Source: Polytrichum commune (taxonomy: Eukaryota > Streptophyta > Polytrichopsida > Polytrichales > Polytrichaceae). Taken from it: a stretch of 64,000 nucleotides of DNA. The notes beneath the pieces are model-generated. The model worked only from the letters and a program-made list of their open reading frames with translations. It was not told the DNA's origin and did not search any database. A program made the translations under genes and the position numbers. This document shows, one piece after another, positions 46,561-58,179 of the stretch (the first letter of the stretch is position 1; every line of letters begins with the position of its first letter). The stretch is taken from the NCBI GenBank assembly GCA_950295325.1, contig OX485803.1, forward strand, positions 53,337,554 to 53,401,553, in the 5' to 3' direction.

Positions 46561-49031
46561 TGTCGAGGTCACCTTCAAACCCTCAGCAAACTTAGACGGT
46601 GTAACCCGCTGCTGACCGGTTTACATGGAAGTTACTCCCACCAAAATTAGATCCTTCATTTGATTTCCATTTCTGGTGAAGGTGTTTGCACTCATATAAT
46701 CTTAATTTTGGGATACAAAATCTTAATGCTCTTTTTGAATCCTCAAGGACAAATTGACCTAAGTTTTCAAGTTTATGTTCCCCGAAATCTAATGTCAAGG
46801 TTAGGTGATCCTAAACCTTTAAATAGATTTAGCAACACAATACTTTTTGCAATCAAGAAAAGTGTTTCAAAATCCTTTTATAAATCCCTAAGGATAAAGT
46901 GTTCAAGTTGTCAAGTTTATGTTCCCCTAAAGTACTCTTAACGAGAACTACTTTTACAATATTTTCTTCGTATGTAGTTCCTTAATAATCTTCTTAAATG
47001 GATAGGTACCTTAGAACCTAAGATAGAATTCCCGATAAATCTAATGTCAGGGTTAAGTGTTTGGGAGGGGAATTCCTTATTTAAGTCTAATATCTTGTAG
47101 ACTCATTCTAACTCTTTCATGGTTTGAACGACTAGTGAGTCATAAACCAAGAGTGTTGTAAGAAAGACTGCAAGCATATTCTCTCGCTAGTTTATATATA
47201 TCCCGATTTCAATACTCTTGGATATGAAAATATTCTTCGTAGGCTTACTCCTTTGGCAACCTTAATCTCAAAAAGGGGGTGGATAAGATCTATCAAAATC
47301 CTCTAAGATATCCTCCAAGGTTAGGGCTTTATTAAGCCTAGTATTTCTTCCCTCAATTCTCTACTTATTACTCTTTTAACACCTTGGGTGGATTTGGTAG
47401 GTATGATGGGAGGGGATGTTTTGATATGCCTTGATATGCCACTTGGCGGATCCTCACCTTGTAGTAATTATACTCTCATGTGATGGCGGTGATGTAACCC
47501 CAATAAATCCATTCCGAGGGGTCGCCAAGCATGGAGGCACATACTCCAATTCCCCTTTATACTCAAGTATGTGGTACATCCACTTCTAGCCCCTACGTTA
47601 GCTATCACGAGAATCCCAACTTACAAATCATTCGTAGCCCGTTCTAGGTAAATCCTCTTAGGTAAATCTCATGTATAGTTCCTAAGCCTTTATCGGATTC
47701 TCCACTTAACCCGTACTTCCAGTTTCTTAATTCTCACGGGTTCACATAAGTTTTTAATTATTTTCTAAATCCTTGCTCGGAATTCATTAATTCTCTTCCG
47801 TTGAGTGATAGCATGTTGTGGGGATGTTCCGATTGCGTGCGAGAGTATATGTGCAAATTTAATGCCTTGCGGTGCTTATTCTAATGCCATGGATAACACA
47901 CCTTAGTTCCACAAATGCTCAAGTATTTTGAATAGTATTTTAAGTCTTTTAAAGCTCAAGTGTGACTCGTACAAAGTCTTGTGATTGCTCTTCAAGAGAT
48001 AGCCCCTCCCGGGCTTCTCTTAATTGTTGTCTTGCGATGGTCTCCTCCTTAGGTGCTTTACTTAAAGCTTTCGAGTCCTTAGTCGTTTTCCTCAAGTTCT
48101 AATGGGTTCCATCCTCTTTCTACTCTTTGAATGTATCGCCCATTTATCAAACCTTTTGGTAAGAATGGCAACACAATATAGATAGTAATCAAATGGTATC
48201 TCATTATCGAACGGTAGCACGCTCATAGAAAGGTAGCATATATATCGAAAGGTATCACGCTCATAGAAAGGTAGCACGCTCGAGGTCTCTTGACACTCAT
48301 GTAGAATTTGCTTGAGCGAATGAAGTGTATTAGGGCCCTTTAGTAGGCCTCCTTATATAGTAGTTCACATCTAGTTTTTGGTAAGAATTTTGTAAATGTT
48401 AGCTCGGCTAATTTTAGGACTGTATCTATTAATAGCCTGGATCAAACGTCTTAAGTCTATAATCCTAAATCTATCCTCCCTAATATGTTTCTAATGACTA
48501 CATAACTCTTGGGATCCCGTGGTTACATTTTCATCCCAAGTTCATCCGTCCTTAATCATTTCCCCCACATGTCCTATAACTACGGCATTTGCCACCTCGG
48601 CTCATTACCATTAGCCTGGACCTCTTTAACCGCCACCTTGGCCGTCTCTGTGGCGCTCCCGAGTATGTTCCCGAACGGCTTTTCGCTCCCCAACATCTTC
48701 AGTGTTCCCGACTGCGTTCCCAGCGGCTCTTCGTTCCCAATCATCATCTATGTTCCCGGCTGCGTTCCCGGGCCGTAATCGCGCTCCATTCCCGGCTCTA
48801 TAACCTCCCCTCCATCTTGTCGGCCCCCGCAGTCGTCCACGTGGCCTGCCGGCCTTCAGTCCCTTCAATTCTGTTTGTTGGTTCCTACAATCATGGTCCC
48901 TGGGCTCTCAGGCTCCCAGGCTCTCCTCTTCGCCCCTTCGTCTTCGCTTGTTGGCTGGCACCGCAGCCCCATTGGTTTCCACTTTGGCTCTTTGCTTCTG
49001 TCCTCGGCTTCTCAAGCTCCTGGGCTCTACA
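46561..49031 (-). mobile_element. Solo LTR, family B, inverted (2.47 kb)
   Basis: It starts TGTCGAGGTCACC and ends GGGCTCTACA. CAAAG is duplicated at 46556-46560 and 49032-49036. The complement of its first 250 bp matches 41498-41310 (GACCGGTTTACATGG, TGTTCCCCGAAATCTAATGT). GTTCCCG repeats at 48660-48770 mirror the CGGGAAC repeats of the plus copy. A TATATAAG box lies on the minus strand near 48350. Confidence 0.88.
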
Positions 49032-49296
49032 CAAAGTCAAAGAATGAAGATAAAATATATGACATAAATAATAAAATATAAATAAATATAATTTTTTTAA
49101 ATATAACATGAGGTGTATTTTTTAAACAATATAACATAAATAAATGATATATTACTTGAAATTAGACTTGTGGGACAACGTTATGAAAAGGGTACACTCA
49201 AAAAATCTCAAGTTTCTGACTATATCCTATCCGAGTTATTGTAATATTTTATCATCATCACATATTATATTATCTCTAGTATCACATGTTACATAT

Positions 49297-50860
49297 TGTC
49301 AGCCCTAAACCCCCACCCTTATGCGTTGTAGTCCGGGTGAGAGCTTGTGGCTAACATAACCTATTTAGCGTTGTGAATGTGGATACTCAGTGATAATTAC
49401 TCAACCCATTGCAACATCACAAGTAACATTTTATTTCAAGTCTTAGGTACAAGCATTGATAAATGCTCTTCATTCCTACTCTAATGTACCACACTTGAGA
49501 TCATTGCATTTTTCTTCCCACATTTAATTCCACAAATCCCCAAACATTGGGCAAGGTAGGGTTGGGGGCCAGAACCAACCCCCTTTTCCCCGATTACTTA
49601 TTCCCTACCCCTTCCCTCACAAAACTAACTACCTTCCCCAATGCCCACTAGCCATCAGTCCTTGAGAACCCCCCCTCGGAGAACCAGAACCCAACCGGTT
49701 GCCTAGGATTGTACGTTGTTCACCGCCACTGTTCACCCGTCAGTGCCCGTCATGGGCACCGGCTCCCTTCAGTCCGAGGTTCGGTGCTTGCTGGCCGCGT
49801 GAAGGGCTCACTGGTTGCGGCACCCTCCTTGCAGGCATGCGGCCGAGAGGCCCCGATCCCCTCACCTCTGAGTTCCCAACCCATTCGTCGTCGAATGCTA
49901 CCATTTACCTCACCCCCAATCTGCGCCATGTGCACTTCAGCTGCTCTTGGGATTGACTCGTGAATGCTGCATCCAAGAGCGCATTCTGCAACCGAGCTTG
50001 AATTCGGCAGGTCCGAAGAGTTCTGCTGCCTGATTGCGGCCAGAGTCGATTGATTCTAGCATTGCCTTCATTCCCCACCCAATTTAGTCAGCAGCAAGTC
50101 CCTGAATTCAAATGCCCAGTCCCCCGCCCAGCATTAATCGTTTGAATTCATTACACACTGAGGTTCGACCTCCCTGCACTGGAGCTCACACCCAAATCTG
50201 GAGTCCCCCTCAAATTTGATCCAGCTACGGCATTGCAGCCATTACCCCTCTTTCCTCAACCGCTTCATCTCTCAGCCCATCTTCTCACATTCTGCCTCCT
50301 TCTACTCACGAGCTCGCCAGCCGCAAGGAATCTGCCTCCTTGCCTATCCTAAAAAAAAAACAGAGAGAGGAACTCGAAGCAGAGCCGCAACCGACCCAGC
50401 CACCGAACTCAGTTCCTTGAATCCGCATTTTCTTAGGTCACAGTGGCCTCCCCCCTAAACTACCAGTGGCCATGCCCATAATGCCCAATTAACCGATCTA
50501 CCCTTGTCCACACCGATTCAAGCCAGCAGGTTCAATTTTCACACACTAATCCCAAGATCAGTAAAAACCACATCACTCATTTAACCCGCTAACCCTTTAA
50601 AACTACATTAATCATTTACCCCTCTAACCATTGCTCCGTCATTAATCCTAAGTTCTTCCCCTAGCCATTAAGCTCCCAGCTCAACTTCTCATGAAGTTTT
50701 AACGATAGCTCCCACACCAACCTAACCTTAAACGCAGTTCTTCCCCCGGGAACCAAGCTTCACTTTTTTAATGTTTTAATAAAATAATAAGCTATCCCAA
50801 CTCGAACCTTAATCAAGTCTAAACTTAAAACACATGTGGGCACATGCTTTTGGGCTCACA
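49297..50860. mobile_element. Solo LTR, family A, inserted in repeat E
   Basis: It starts TGTCAGCCCTAAACCCCCACC and ends CTTTTGGGCTCACA. CATAT is duplicated at 49292-49296 and 50861-50865. It is 1,564 bp long and C-rich, with no coding region. The terminal 30 bp at each end match the family A copies at 14703 and 36470. Confidence 0.92.
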
Positions 50861-51358
50861 CATATTGATTCGTTTGAAATGATATTTATTATATTTAATT
50901 GATTTTTGAGTTCACCAATTTAGTATAAGGTGTTATTTATTATTTTGACATATTACAAATGTTTGAACAATTACACGTGTGCAAAATAAATGAGTGTTGA
51001 ACAATAAAAAATGGCTATCACGACACGTCATAACCACATGTTGTACACGTTGACAACTTGCCATAATTATCAAAATAACCATATGAAATCCAAAGCCACA
51101 GCATGGACTTGGAGACAATTCATGGGAGGTTAGAGAATAGGTGTACAACATCCAAAGCCACATCATGGCCCCTTGCCAACTAATTGATATTTATAAAATA
51201 ACTAGTAGTTCACAATAGCTATGAAGGAACAAAGGGGTCTTACGTACCAACTCGGAGGCGTTTCACTAAAGTAAGCTCCATCCGAGCTTCTTGATGGATT
51301 CATCCGATTTTTGTTACCGGATGATTTTACTTGAGTGCCACAATTCCCCGGCCGCCTC

Positions 51359-51583
51359 AATATTGGAGAATACAAGCATATAACTAGGATTTAAGTACAT
51401 TTGGATTATGCATGAATTTTGGACAATCTCAATTCATGTCCCAAATCCCGATTCTTTGTACCAATGTTCCCCTTGTGCATTGATGTTCCAACCATGGTTT
51501 GCTCATGATATACCAATAATTTCATGATCTTTATGTTATGAGCCTAAACCCAGTTCATGTTCTAAAAGACTTGCATGTATTTA
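51359..51583. other. No gene seen
   Basis: Unassigned AT-rich DNA between repeat E and a fold-back element. Confidence 0.5.
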
Positions 51584-52197
51584 CATTTGCAAGATTTCAT
51601 GGTAAGATCTATGTACATGACAAGGGTATGGTGGCCATTATTTTTTCCATCCTACAGCCAAAATAAAAATAGCGAAACAGGTACATTCAAATGCAACTCA
51701 TTTATGAGTTCTATATTGAAGCTTTGAAGCCTTGAATGATTTTTATGGTTAATCACTTAATCATCTCACCAACGAAAAATAATATTATATGGTTTTATAA
51801 GGTTATGATCATATTGATATTCTTGGTCATCTTTGTAAGTTTGAATATAACCCATATGTTCCAATGGAATGACTATACATTGACCTTGTGTGGAACATAA
51901 ATGTAGTATAGTCATTACATTGGAACATATTGAGTTACATTCAAACTTACAAAGATGACCAAGAAATTCGATAAGATCGTAGCCTCATAAAACCATATAA
52001 ATAATATTATGTTTTGTTGGTGATATGATTAAGTGATTAACCACAACAATCGTTCAAGGCTTCATTGTAGAACTCATTAATGAGTTGCATTTGAATGTAC
52101 ATGTTTTGTTGTTTTTATTTTGGATGTAAGATGGCAAAAGTAATGGCCACCATACCCTTGTCATGTAATTAGATCTTATCATGAAATTTTGCAAATG
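51584..52197. mobile_element. Fold-back element, 0.6 kb, nearly all inverted repeat
   Basis: The left arm, from CATTTGCAAGATTTCATG (51584), mirrors the right arm ending CATGAAATTTTGCAAATG (52197), with a centre near 51890. Matching pairs include ACAAGGGTATGGTGGCCATT, ATTCAAATGCAACTCATTTA, GGTTAATCACTTAATCAT and CATCTTTGTAAGTTTGAAT. The arms are about 300 bp each with scattered differences, so the transcript would form a long hairpin. No target duplication was resolved. Confidence 0.88.
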
Positions 52198-52559
52198 AAA
52201 TCTTGTGCATTCGAATTGTTGAATCCAAGATCTAACCGTCCTTCTTTTTTGGCGGGGAAATTTTTAATTTTTTGTGGTTTTTTTAGAAGTCGACCACTAA
52301 ACTAAAAAAAGAAAAATTACAAAAATTACAAAAGAGTTTCGGTCTGTTTGATCTTGTAGCCAACAACATTTTTGGATTTTTTTTATTAAAGAAAAATTGG
52401 ATTTTTTTGTAGTTGACTTGACCGGTGACCAAAGGGTTGACTATGTTAATTTACATTGGGTAAATTGTCAAACTTACGCCCCGCCAACGTGTTTTTTGTG
52501 GGTCCGACATCACATTGCTATCAAAGGACCTGACATGACGTAATAGATGTGCACATGTA
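52198..52559. other. No gene seen
   Basis: T/A-rich sequence with homopolymer runs, preceding the decayed DUF7869 copy. I searched here for a family terminus (AACACTATATT) and saw none. Confidence 0.45.
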
Positions 52560-53089
52560 ATCCCTGATGTTTTTGGGAAATGGTCATTGTCTCCAATTTG
52601 GAATCTTTGCGCGCCTTCTAAGCACAAAGCATGGTATTTTGTGTTTCTCCAAATTATGTATGCGGAGTCCACTATCCACTTTTTGGTGTTCCATCTTCAA
52701 TAGGTATAAAGCATGCTTTGGTCTTTGATGTTTGGTTGGTGGTTTTCCACCTCAATTTGACAAAATTGGGCTAGTTGGAACAAAATTAGGCAACAATTAT
52801 AATGCTTTCACCAACCAAGTAAGATTTGGGGTGCTCCTCATCTCCAACACAAATGAGGACTATATAATCTTCATAACAATCAATAGCCACATGGGCAACG
52901 TAATGGTCGTCCACTATGAACTCTTCGTAGTCGTTTCCAATGTTGAGGAACATGGCATCGGACTCCAAAACTGTCACTCGACTTTGTGGCCTAAAACATA
53001 ATATTAAACATTTCGGGACTTTCAGGAGTCCCAAAATGTGGAAAATGTATGTATTGTGCATATGGGAACAAATTTATTCCACACACTCC

Positions 53090-53970
53090 ATGTGAAACAT
53101 TGCCAACCGTACACCCCACTGCCACACGTGAGTACCAAATTTCACTCATCGAATCGCAAGGCCCTAATTCACGGGTTATTTGATTTTTGCATGCAAGATT
53201 GGCTAACCGTGCAAATACTCCCAAATAGGCAGGACTACCCTTTAGAAGCCCCAAAATACATTAACTTCAATGATGATCAATTCTTATATGCGAGATGATA
53301 ATTGGGTGCGTGTCCCCCTCACCCAATTATGGGCATGGGACAACGCCAAAGTTGTATTTCATATAGTACAATGTAGCATAGACATATGGTTTAGGAATGA
53401 TGCACTTGTTTCCATTCATTGAATACGGTGTGCGTCCACACATTTGGTGTATGATACTTTATTCCCATTTCGGTGGGAACTCGCACACTCTGGTCCTGGC
53501 ACAAGAAATTTTGGTAATGACTCATCCATTGGAGGTTCCTTTTATGAAGATCACGCAGAAGGTCACTTGCACCACTCCCAATAAATTCAAAGTTCCACTC
53601 TTGTAATTTTTTTGTTATTTCACACTATTTGAACACTTAGAAAATATTAACATGTAATTGGTATTGTATGACCCTACATACATCTCATTTTCAATTCATG
53701 CTCATCTATATGTATACATATGAATGTGTAGGAGTAGACTTGATATGAATACGCATATCAGTGGAAGATTCATCAACCCCTTGTGATACGTTGCCAATCG
53801 TGCGCACCATAGCTACACACGATTACCAAATATCACATATGCTTGGTAGTCTCTTGCGTGCTAGATTGGTTGGCCTTGCCAAGACCCCACCCCTTCAACC
53901 CGGTCACCCAACGGTCAGCCCCCACTCAGAAGCCACTCTACATATCTACAATACAGATGGACAATTCTTT
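53090..53970 (+). pseudogene. Duplicated unknown coding-like block in the 2.5-kb element
   Basis: The stretch at about 53090-53240 reads LPTVHPTATREYQISLIE...ARLANRANTP (with stops), and 53785-53910 reads LPIVRTIATHDYQISHMLGS...RARLVGLAKTPP. The two are clear but diverged relatives. I do not recognise the family. Frames are broken and no start is defensible. Confidence 0.45.
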
Positions 53971-54125
53971 TGCATGTACCTTAAATATGCTAGAAATTAA
54001 ACAGTCCCCTACCAAATGTGTGCGGACATTCATATTTGTGTTCAATTTTAGTGCAAGACTAAATATATAAAAGGTGCCAAATTTTTACACTGCTCACTGC
54101 ATTGTCTTGCATCAACATCTGCCTC

Positions 54126-54142
54126 GGGGGGGGGGGGGGGGC
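54126..54142 (+). repeat. G17 homopolymer
   Basis: Seventeen consecutive G residues, preceded by GCCTC and followed by CAGTGTG. Confidence 0.95.
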
Positions 54143-54546
54143 AGTGTGTTAAAAAGTTAAGGATATAGGTGCGAACAACCACTATTTTATAGGGGGGTGT
54201 TACTTTCAATTCTCTTCTTTTTTTCACATGCTATCATTATGTAATTTTCTACTTTGGGTTAATAGAAAAATGGCTTGCATTACTTATAATTCCAAATTAC
54301 CTATTATTCCATACCCTTTAATACTTTAAAGATGTCCAGTGTCATTTTTGATACCCTATATTACTCTTAAGTCCATTTATATTTTTTTGTCCCCATGTTT
54401 TTAAAACACCTTATCATTTGTTCGCATGTATTTTGCTACTCCGACCAATGACTACCCCCCCTGAGACATCTGCATGTCTAGTATGCTCCCAACGCATGGA
54501 TCCTATTTGTCTTCCATCAACATCCGCATGACTATGCTCCCCATGC

Positions 54547-55069
54547 ATGGACCATGTAAATCCGCCATGCTTTGTTGAACAATTATTCACCCGTGTACAT
54601 ATATTTCAAATGTTTCATCAGGACAAGATGGAGGCCAACCCCCTCACCAATACATTTTTGGAATTCTTGCAAAAAATGCAATTAGCTGATCTAGATGCCC
54701 CTTTGGACCCCCCAAAGGGAGTATTTTGTATTGATGATGAGTATAACTACTTAGCTATGCAGATTGATGAGTGCACGGGATATTTTCTTCAACTATAAAA
54801 AACTATGACCACTACCCTAGAGAAACATCAAGGATGTCTCTTGGTTGGAATGCAAAAAACACATGCTTGGGAGAGTGGTGTGTGTTGTTGAACATGTAGG
54901 GCTCACTACCCTTAAACTGGAATTTATACAACACCATATCCTAGACTTGTGGTTAATGGAGACAATCATGTGGGAAGCCACTGAAGATATCGAACCTCAT
55001 TTGGAATACCTACTCCATCCTAACATAGATATGATGGCCAACCATGTCAATATCTTATCAATAAATTAG
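54547..55069 (+). CDS. Unrecognised ORFs in the 2.5-kb element
   Basis: Two neighbouring open frames of 83 codons (54547-54798) and 74 codons (54845-55069) contain no motif I can name. The first is acidic near its end (PPKGVFCIDDEYNYLAMQID). They might be exons of a cargo gene or decayed sequence. No splice pair is convincing. Confidence 0.25.
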
Positions 55070-55860
55070 CATAATTTCATCCTAGTTATTTATAGAACAC
55101 ATGTAGAATGATTTCAGACTAAGTAATTGAACAATCTTTATACTTAAGAGTGTCACAAGATTTTATTCATGACAAGCCTTCTAGCATAGACCTAGTGTTC
55201 AATTGAACTACATTGTGGTGCATTTCCCAGTGATTGTATGACAATTTATTCATTCAATAAAAGCACTTGACTTGCATATGTGTACGTTCCCATCACTTAG
55301 GTTTTGAAGGTGTAGTTGTCGTTGGTAAACAATGTTTATGGTTTTTTTTAAATATGTATTTCAAAGCGTGCATGCATGGATTGGGTTGCTCCCACCATTA
55401 CGTCCCCTGTATGTTCCGTATGAGTTCCCCACTATCTTCATAATAGTCCCAAAATTTTCTTAAAGTCCCAAAATGTTTAATATAGTGTTCTAAATCCTTG
55501 TGTAGAAATTGAACAATAGTTGACATTGGATGCCATCAAGGTTGAGTGAATGCGATCCTAATATGTGATTGGTGGTTCATGGGAATCCTGAACATGTCTT
55601 GTGATGTGTTCCTCACACATTCTATCAAGTATTAATGATTTTGAATATATTTTTAATGATATCCAACCCATTTCTCATGGGGTTGAGTGTGCAAAGCTTT
55701 GGCTCCCCATCTGGTAGCATACATTTGCCATCTCGGTTTTGTTGCTAGACAAATATCCCTTCCTCTAGACCCATTTTGATGAAATGCACAAAAACCTCGA
55801 ATTGCATGGCCAAAATACCATCATACACATATGAAATTGTTTGGTCTTCGTACACATGAA

Positions 55861-56828
55861 AATTGTGCAGACACAAAAGTGACGTGTAATTTAGAGTGTA
55901 TAATTAATGCAGACCACATTAATTTTGATGACTGCACAACGGTTTCCAACTATCATGAATATATAATTGTAAAGTTTCACATCAAATGTGTAATGACAAT
56001 AAATATTATTTAAAGACTTAATGTATGCCACTCTAATTTTTCACTTTAAATATTACTTGGCATGTAAATTGGAACTATGGGTATATAAGTGGTTGGGCAC
56101 CAAGTTGACCCAAAAGAGGAGCTCCCCATTGTCTCAACAATGTTGTGAGCATTAGACATATTCTAAAGTCAACTTAGTGAAAGTCAAGTTTACATACTAA
56201 TTACTAGACTCTCATCCACTCATAAGGACACATTCATTCAAGGATCAAGTTATGAGACTACGATGGAAATGAAACCGGTAGAGAGTTGGGCCCAATGTGA
56301 GGTGGGATTTCTAGAAATGGGGGGCACTAGAAACAGAGTTTAAAACAATCTCTTATTGATAGTCGGTTTATGAAATACCCATGTGAACCACAACGAGGAA
56401 GTGCCACGTGCAAATGAATTTGAATTGACATGTAGATAGTTAGTTATAGTAAATATGGTTCAAATGATTTTCAAGTAGGTTAGTCACCTCAACACTTAGA
56501 TGCTTGAGAATGAAAGGTGTTTGCCAAGTAACATATGTTAGTCATCAGAACACTTAATGTTTGAAAAATTGAAGGTGGTTGTGTACACAATATAAAGAGA
56601 GCAAAGCTGACTTCTCCATTGCATCTTATAGAATTTATCAAGAGGACTTCTCCATTGAACTTGTGCAATCACTAGTTTCCACTTGAACCACATGAGCCAA
56701 GAATACTTCACTTCCATAACACGATATTCAATATTTTGAGAGAGTGGGATCCTCTCAAAATAATATTGGCCATTTGGACACCTAAAAGTCATGTTAGGTT
56801 GATAAATACTAGATTATACTTCAGACGT
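55861..56828. other. No gene seen
   Basis: About 970 bp without a supported gene or element boundary. Short frames only. Confidence 0.45.
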
Positions 56829-57151
56829 GTAGTTTCCATTAAAATGAGAGTATGTTAAGTTGGGAAATCGACTCATTTAGTTTGAGTTGATCTAAATGAG
56901 GAAAATATTTTGTCAATTTAGGTTGAGTCGACCTAAATGAGGACATTATGTTGTCAATTTAGGTTGAGTCGACCTAAATGAGGACATTATGTTGTCAATT
57001 TAGGTTGAGTCGACCTAAATGAGGACAATTATGTTAGTCAATTTAGGTTGAGTCGACTTAAATGAGGACAATATGTTAGTCAATTTAGGTTGAGTCGACC
57101 TAAATGAGTCGATTTCCCAGCTTAACATACTCTCATTTTAATGGAAACTAC
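56829..57151. mobile_element. Small inverted-repeat element with internal tandem repeats
   Basis: The 52-bp arms at 56829-56880 (GTAGTTTCCATTAAAATGAG...) and 57100-57151 are inverted copies with about one mismatch. Between them are five to six tandem units of 41-45 bp built on GTCAATTTAGGTTGAGTCGA and CCTAAATGAGGACA. Each unit itself contains the palindrome TTTAGGTTGAGTCGACCTAAA with small imperfections. No target duplication was resolved. Confidence 0.88.
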
Positions 57152-58030
57152 GGCAGAATTTATGGCGGAAAATCAAATGTTATTTTTTTTACTAGTACTC
57201 TACAACTTTCCAGTGGTTTTCATTTCATTCTTGGATTAATAGTTTGCTTTATGTACTCTCAATTCACTGGAAAACTCTCATTTTAATGAATATTGTGTTC
57301 CATCATGACGTGCAACCCATTGTTTTTTTTTTTCTTTGTGCCAAATCTTTTTGGAATGGGAGAGGAATACTAAGGTGAGTGCATTGATTTATGAACTGTG
57401 ACCTATTAAAGATTCCAACATATTAATTCATATCCAAGTTTTTGATGTATACATTCAAGAAAAAATCCATTAAGGTAAATGTGCCTACTTTGGTTACTTA
57501 ATTGGACACCAAAAATTGAGTGGTATGTAGTCAGGTGTGGCATCAAGAATGGATACCAAAAACACATTTGTTTAAAAAAAATTGGACTCTGTGCTCAAAA
57601 TATGCTAACTATTCTAGGCTCAACAATCTCGACATTATTGGTAGGGGCGGGGATGTACAAAACCATTTAATGAGCACAAGAATCTTCACTTTGATAATGA
57701 ATAAGATATTTGAATGAGCTTCAAATATTGTCAGGACATCGGCTACAACCTTGATATGGATTTGCTAACCATCTTATAAGTACTAAGTGCGTATTTTGTG
57801 TCCTAAGTGAAATGGGCTAGTCGAAAAAAGTAATCATTTAAGAACCATCCTCATGACTCATCTATGACTTCACTTCAAGAAACCATCACATATACAGCTT
57901 GACTCCAAAAATACCAAGATCAACTCTCATGCTCCTTGTATGAATTTGCTAATTGCTCATACAAACTTTCATATGTTGACATCCAAACAAAAAGTATCAA
58001 TAATTAGATGGACCTTGTTATGACACTACC
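57152..58030. other. No gene supported
   Basis: Short overlapping open frames near 57479-57717 lack motifs. A second, partial match to the TIR (CTCTCATTTTAATG) occurs near 57276. Confidence 0.4.
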
Positions 58031-58059
58031 GTCGATGACTAGGTGTCTGTAGACCCAAC

Positions 58060-58175
58060 CTCGTCGTCGAGAACGCCTCGTCGTCGAGAACGCCTAGTCG
58101 TCGAGGATGCCCAGTCGTCATAAACGCCTAGTTGTCAAAAACGCTTAGCCATCGTAGATGCTTGGTCGTTGTAGA
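58060..58175. repeat. Tandem repeat of 17-18 bp (GTCGTCGAGAACGCCTA)
   Basis: About seven units with increasing divergence: CGTCGTCGAGAACGCCT..., AGTCGTCGAGGATGCCC, AGTCGTCATAAACGCCT, AGTTGTCAAAAACGCTT and others. Confidence 0.9.
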
Positions 58176-58179
58176 ATGG

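Larger units (their letters stand above)
46450..51358 (-). repeat. AT-rich repeat family E, copy 2 (inverted), split by two solo LTRs
   Basis: Its own sequence is about 46450-46560, 49032-49296 and 50861-51358. Read on the minus strand these follow copy 1 (34191-34980) in order. 51358-50861 matches its first half. 49296-49032 matches the GTTGTCCCACAAGTCTAATT and ATATTTTATCTTCATT part. 46560-46450 matches GGTCATCTNATGAATACTTG. The three-part match shows what the site looked like before LTR-A and LTR-B arrived. Confidence 0.82.
52995..55489 (+). mobile_element. 2.5-kb AACACTATATT-family transposon inserted in the decayed DUF7869 copy
   Basis: The left end (AACATAATATTAAACATTT, then CGGGACTTT) and right end (inward AACACTATATTAAACATTT, then TGGGACTTT) match at 25 of the first 28 positions. 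CTAA is duplicated at 52991-52994 and 55490-55493. The left end forms a hairpin (GGGACTTT...GGAGTCCC); the right has TTTTGGGACTATT after a spacer. That is the same asymmetry as in the 25-kb element. No transposase gene is visible, so it is non-autonomous. The interior holds two diverged copies of a short coding-like block and a G17 run. Confidence 0.82.
52560..55860 (-). pseudogene. Third DUF7869 copy, decayed and split by an insertion
   Basis: Two minus-strand blocks, 55860-55494 and 52990-52560, match consecutive parts of the C-terminal exon of the copy at 5071-6599. The first corresponds to about 6000-5660 (GMVFWPCNSRF-type decay of MRDDGLPAMQF, and CCCCATCTGGTAGCATACATTTGCC on plus). The second corresponds to about 5640-5185 (RPQSRVTVLESDAMF, DDHYV, CVGDEEHPK). 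Many frameshifts and stops make it much older than the other two copies. The gap 52991-55493 is an insertion of another member of the same transposon family plus its target duplication. Confidence 0.82.

Noticed and set aside
48509-49047. Pro/Leu/Ser-rich open frames of up to 152 codons
   Set aside because: They lie wholly within the inverted LTR-B and arise from its repeated GTTCCCG units.
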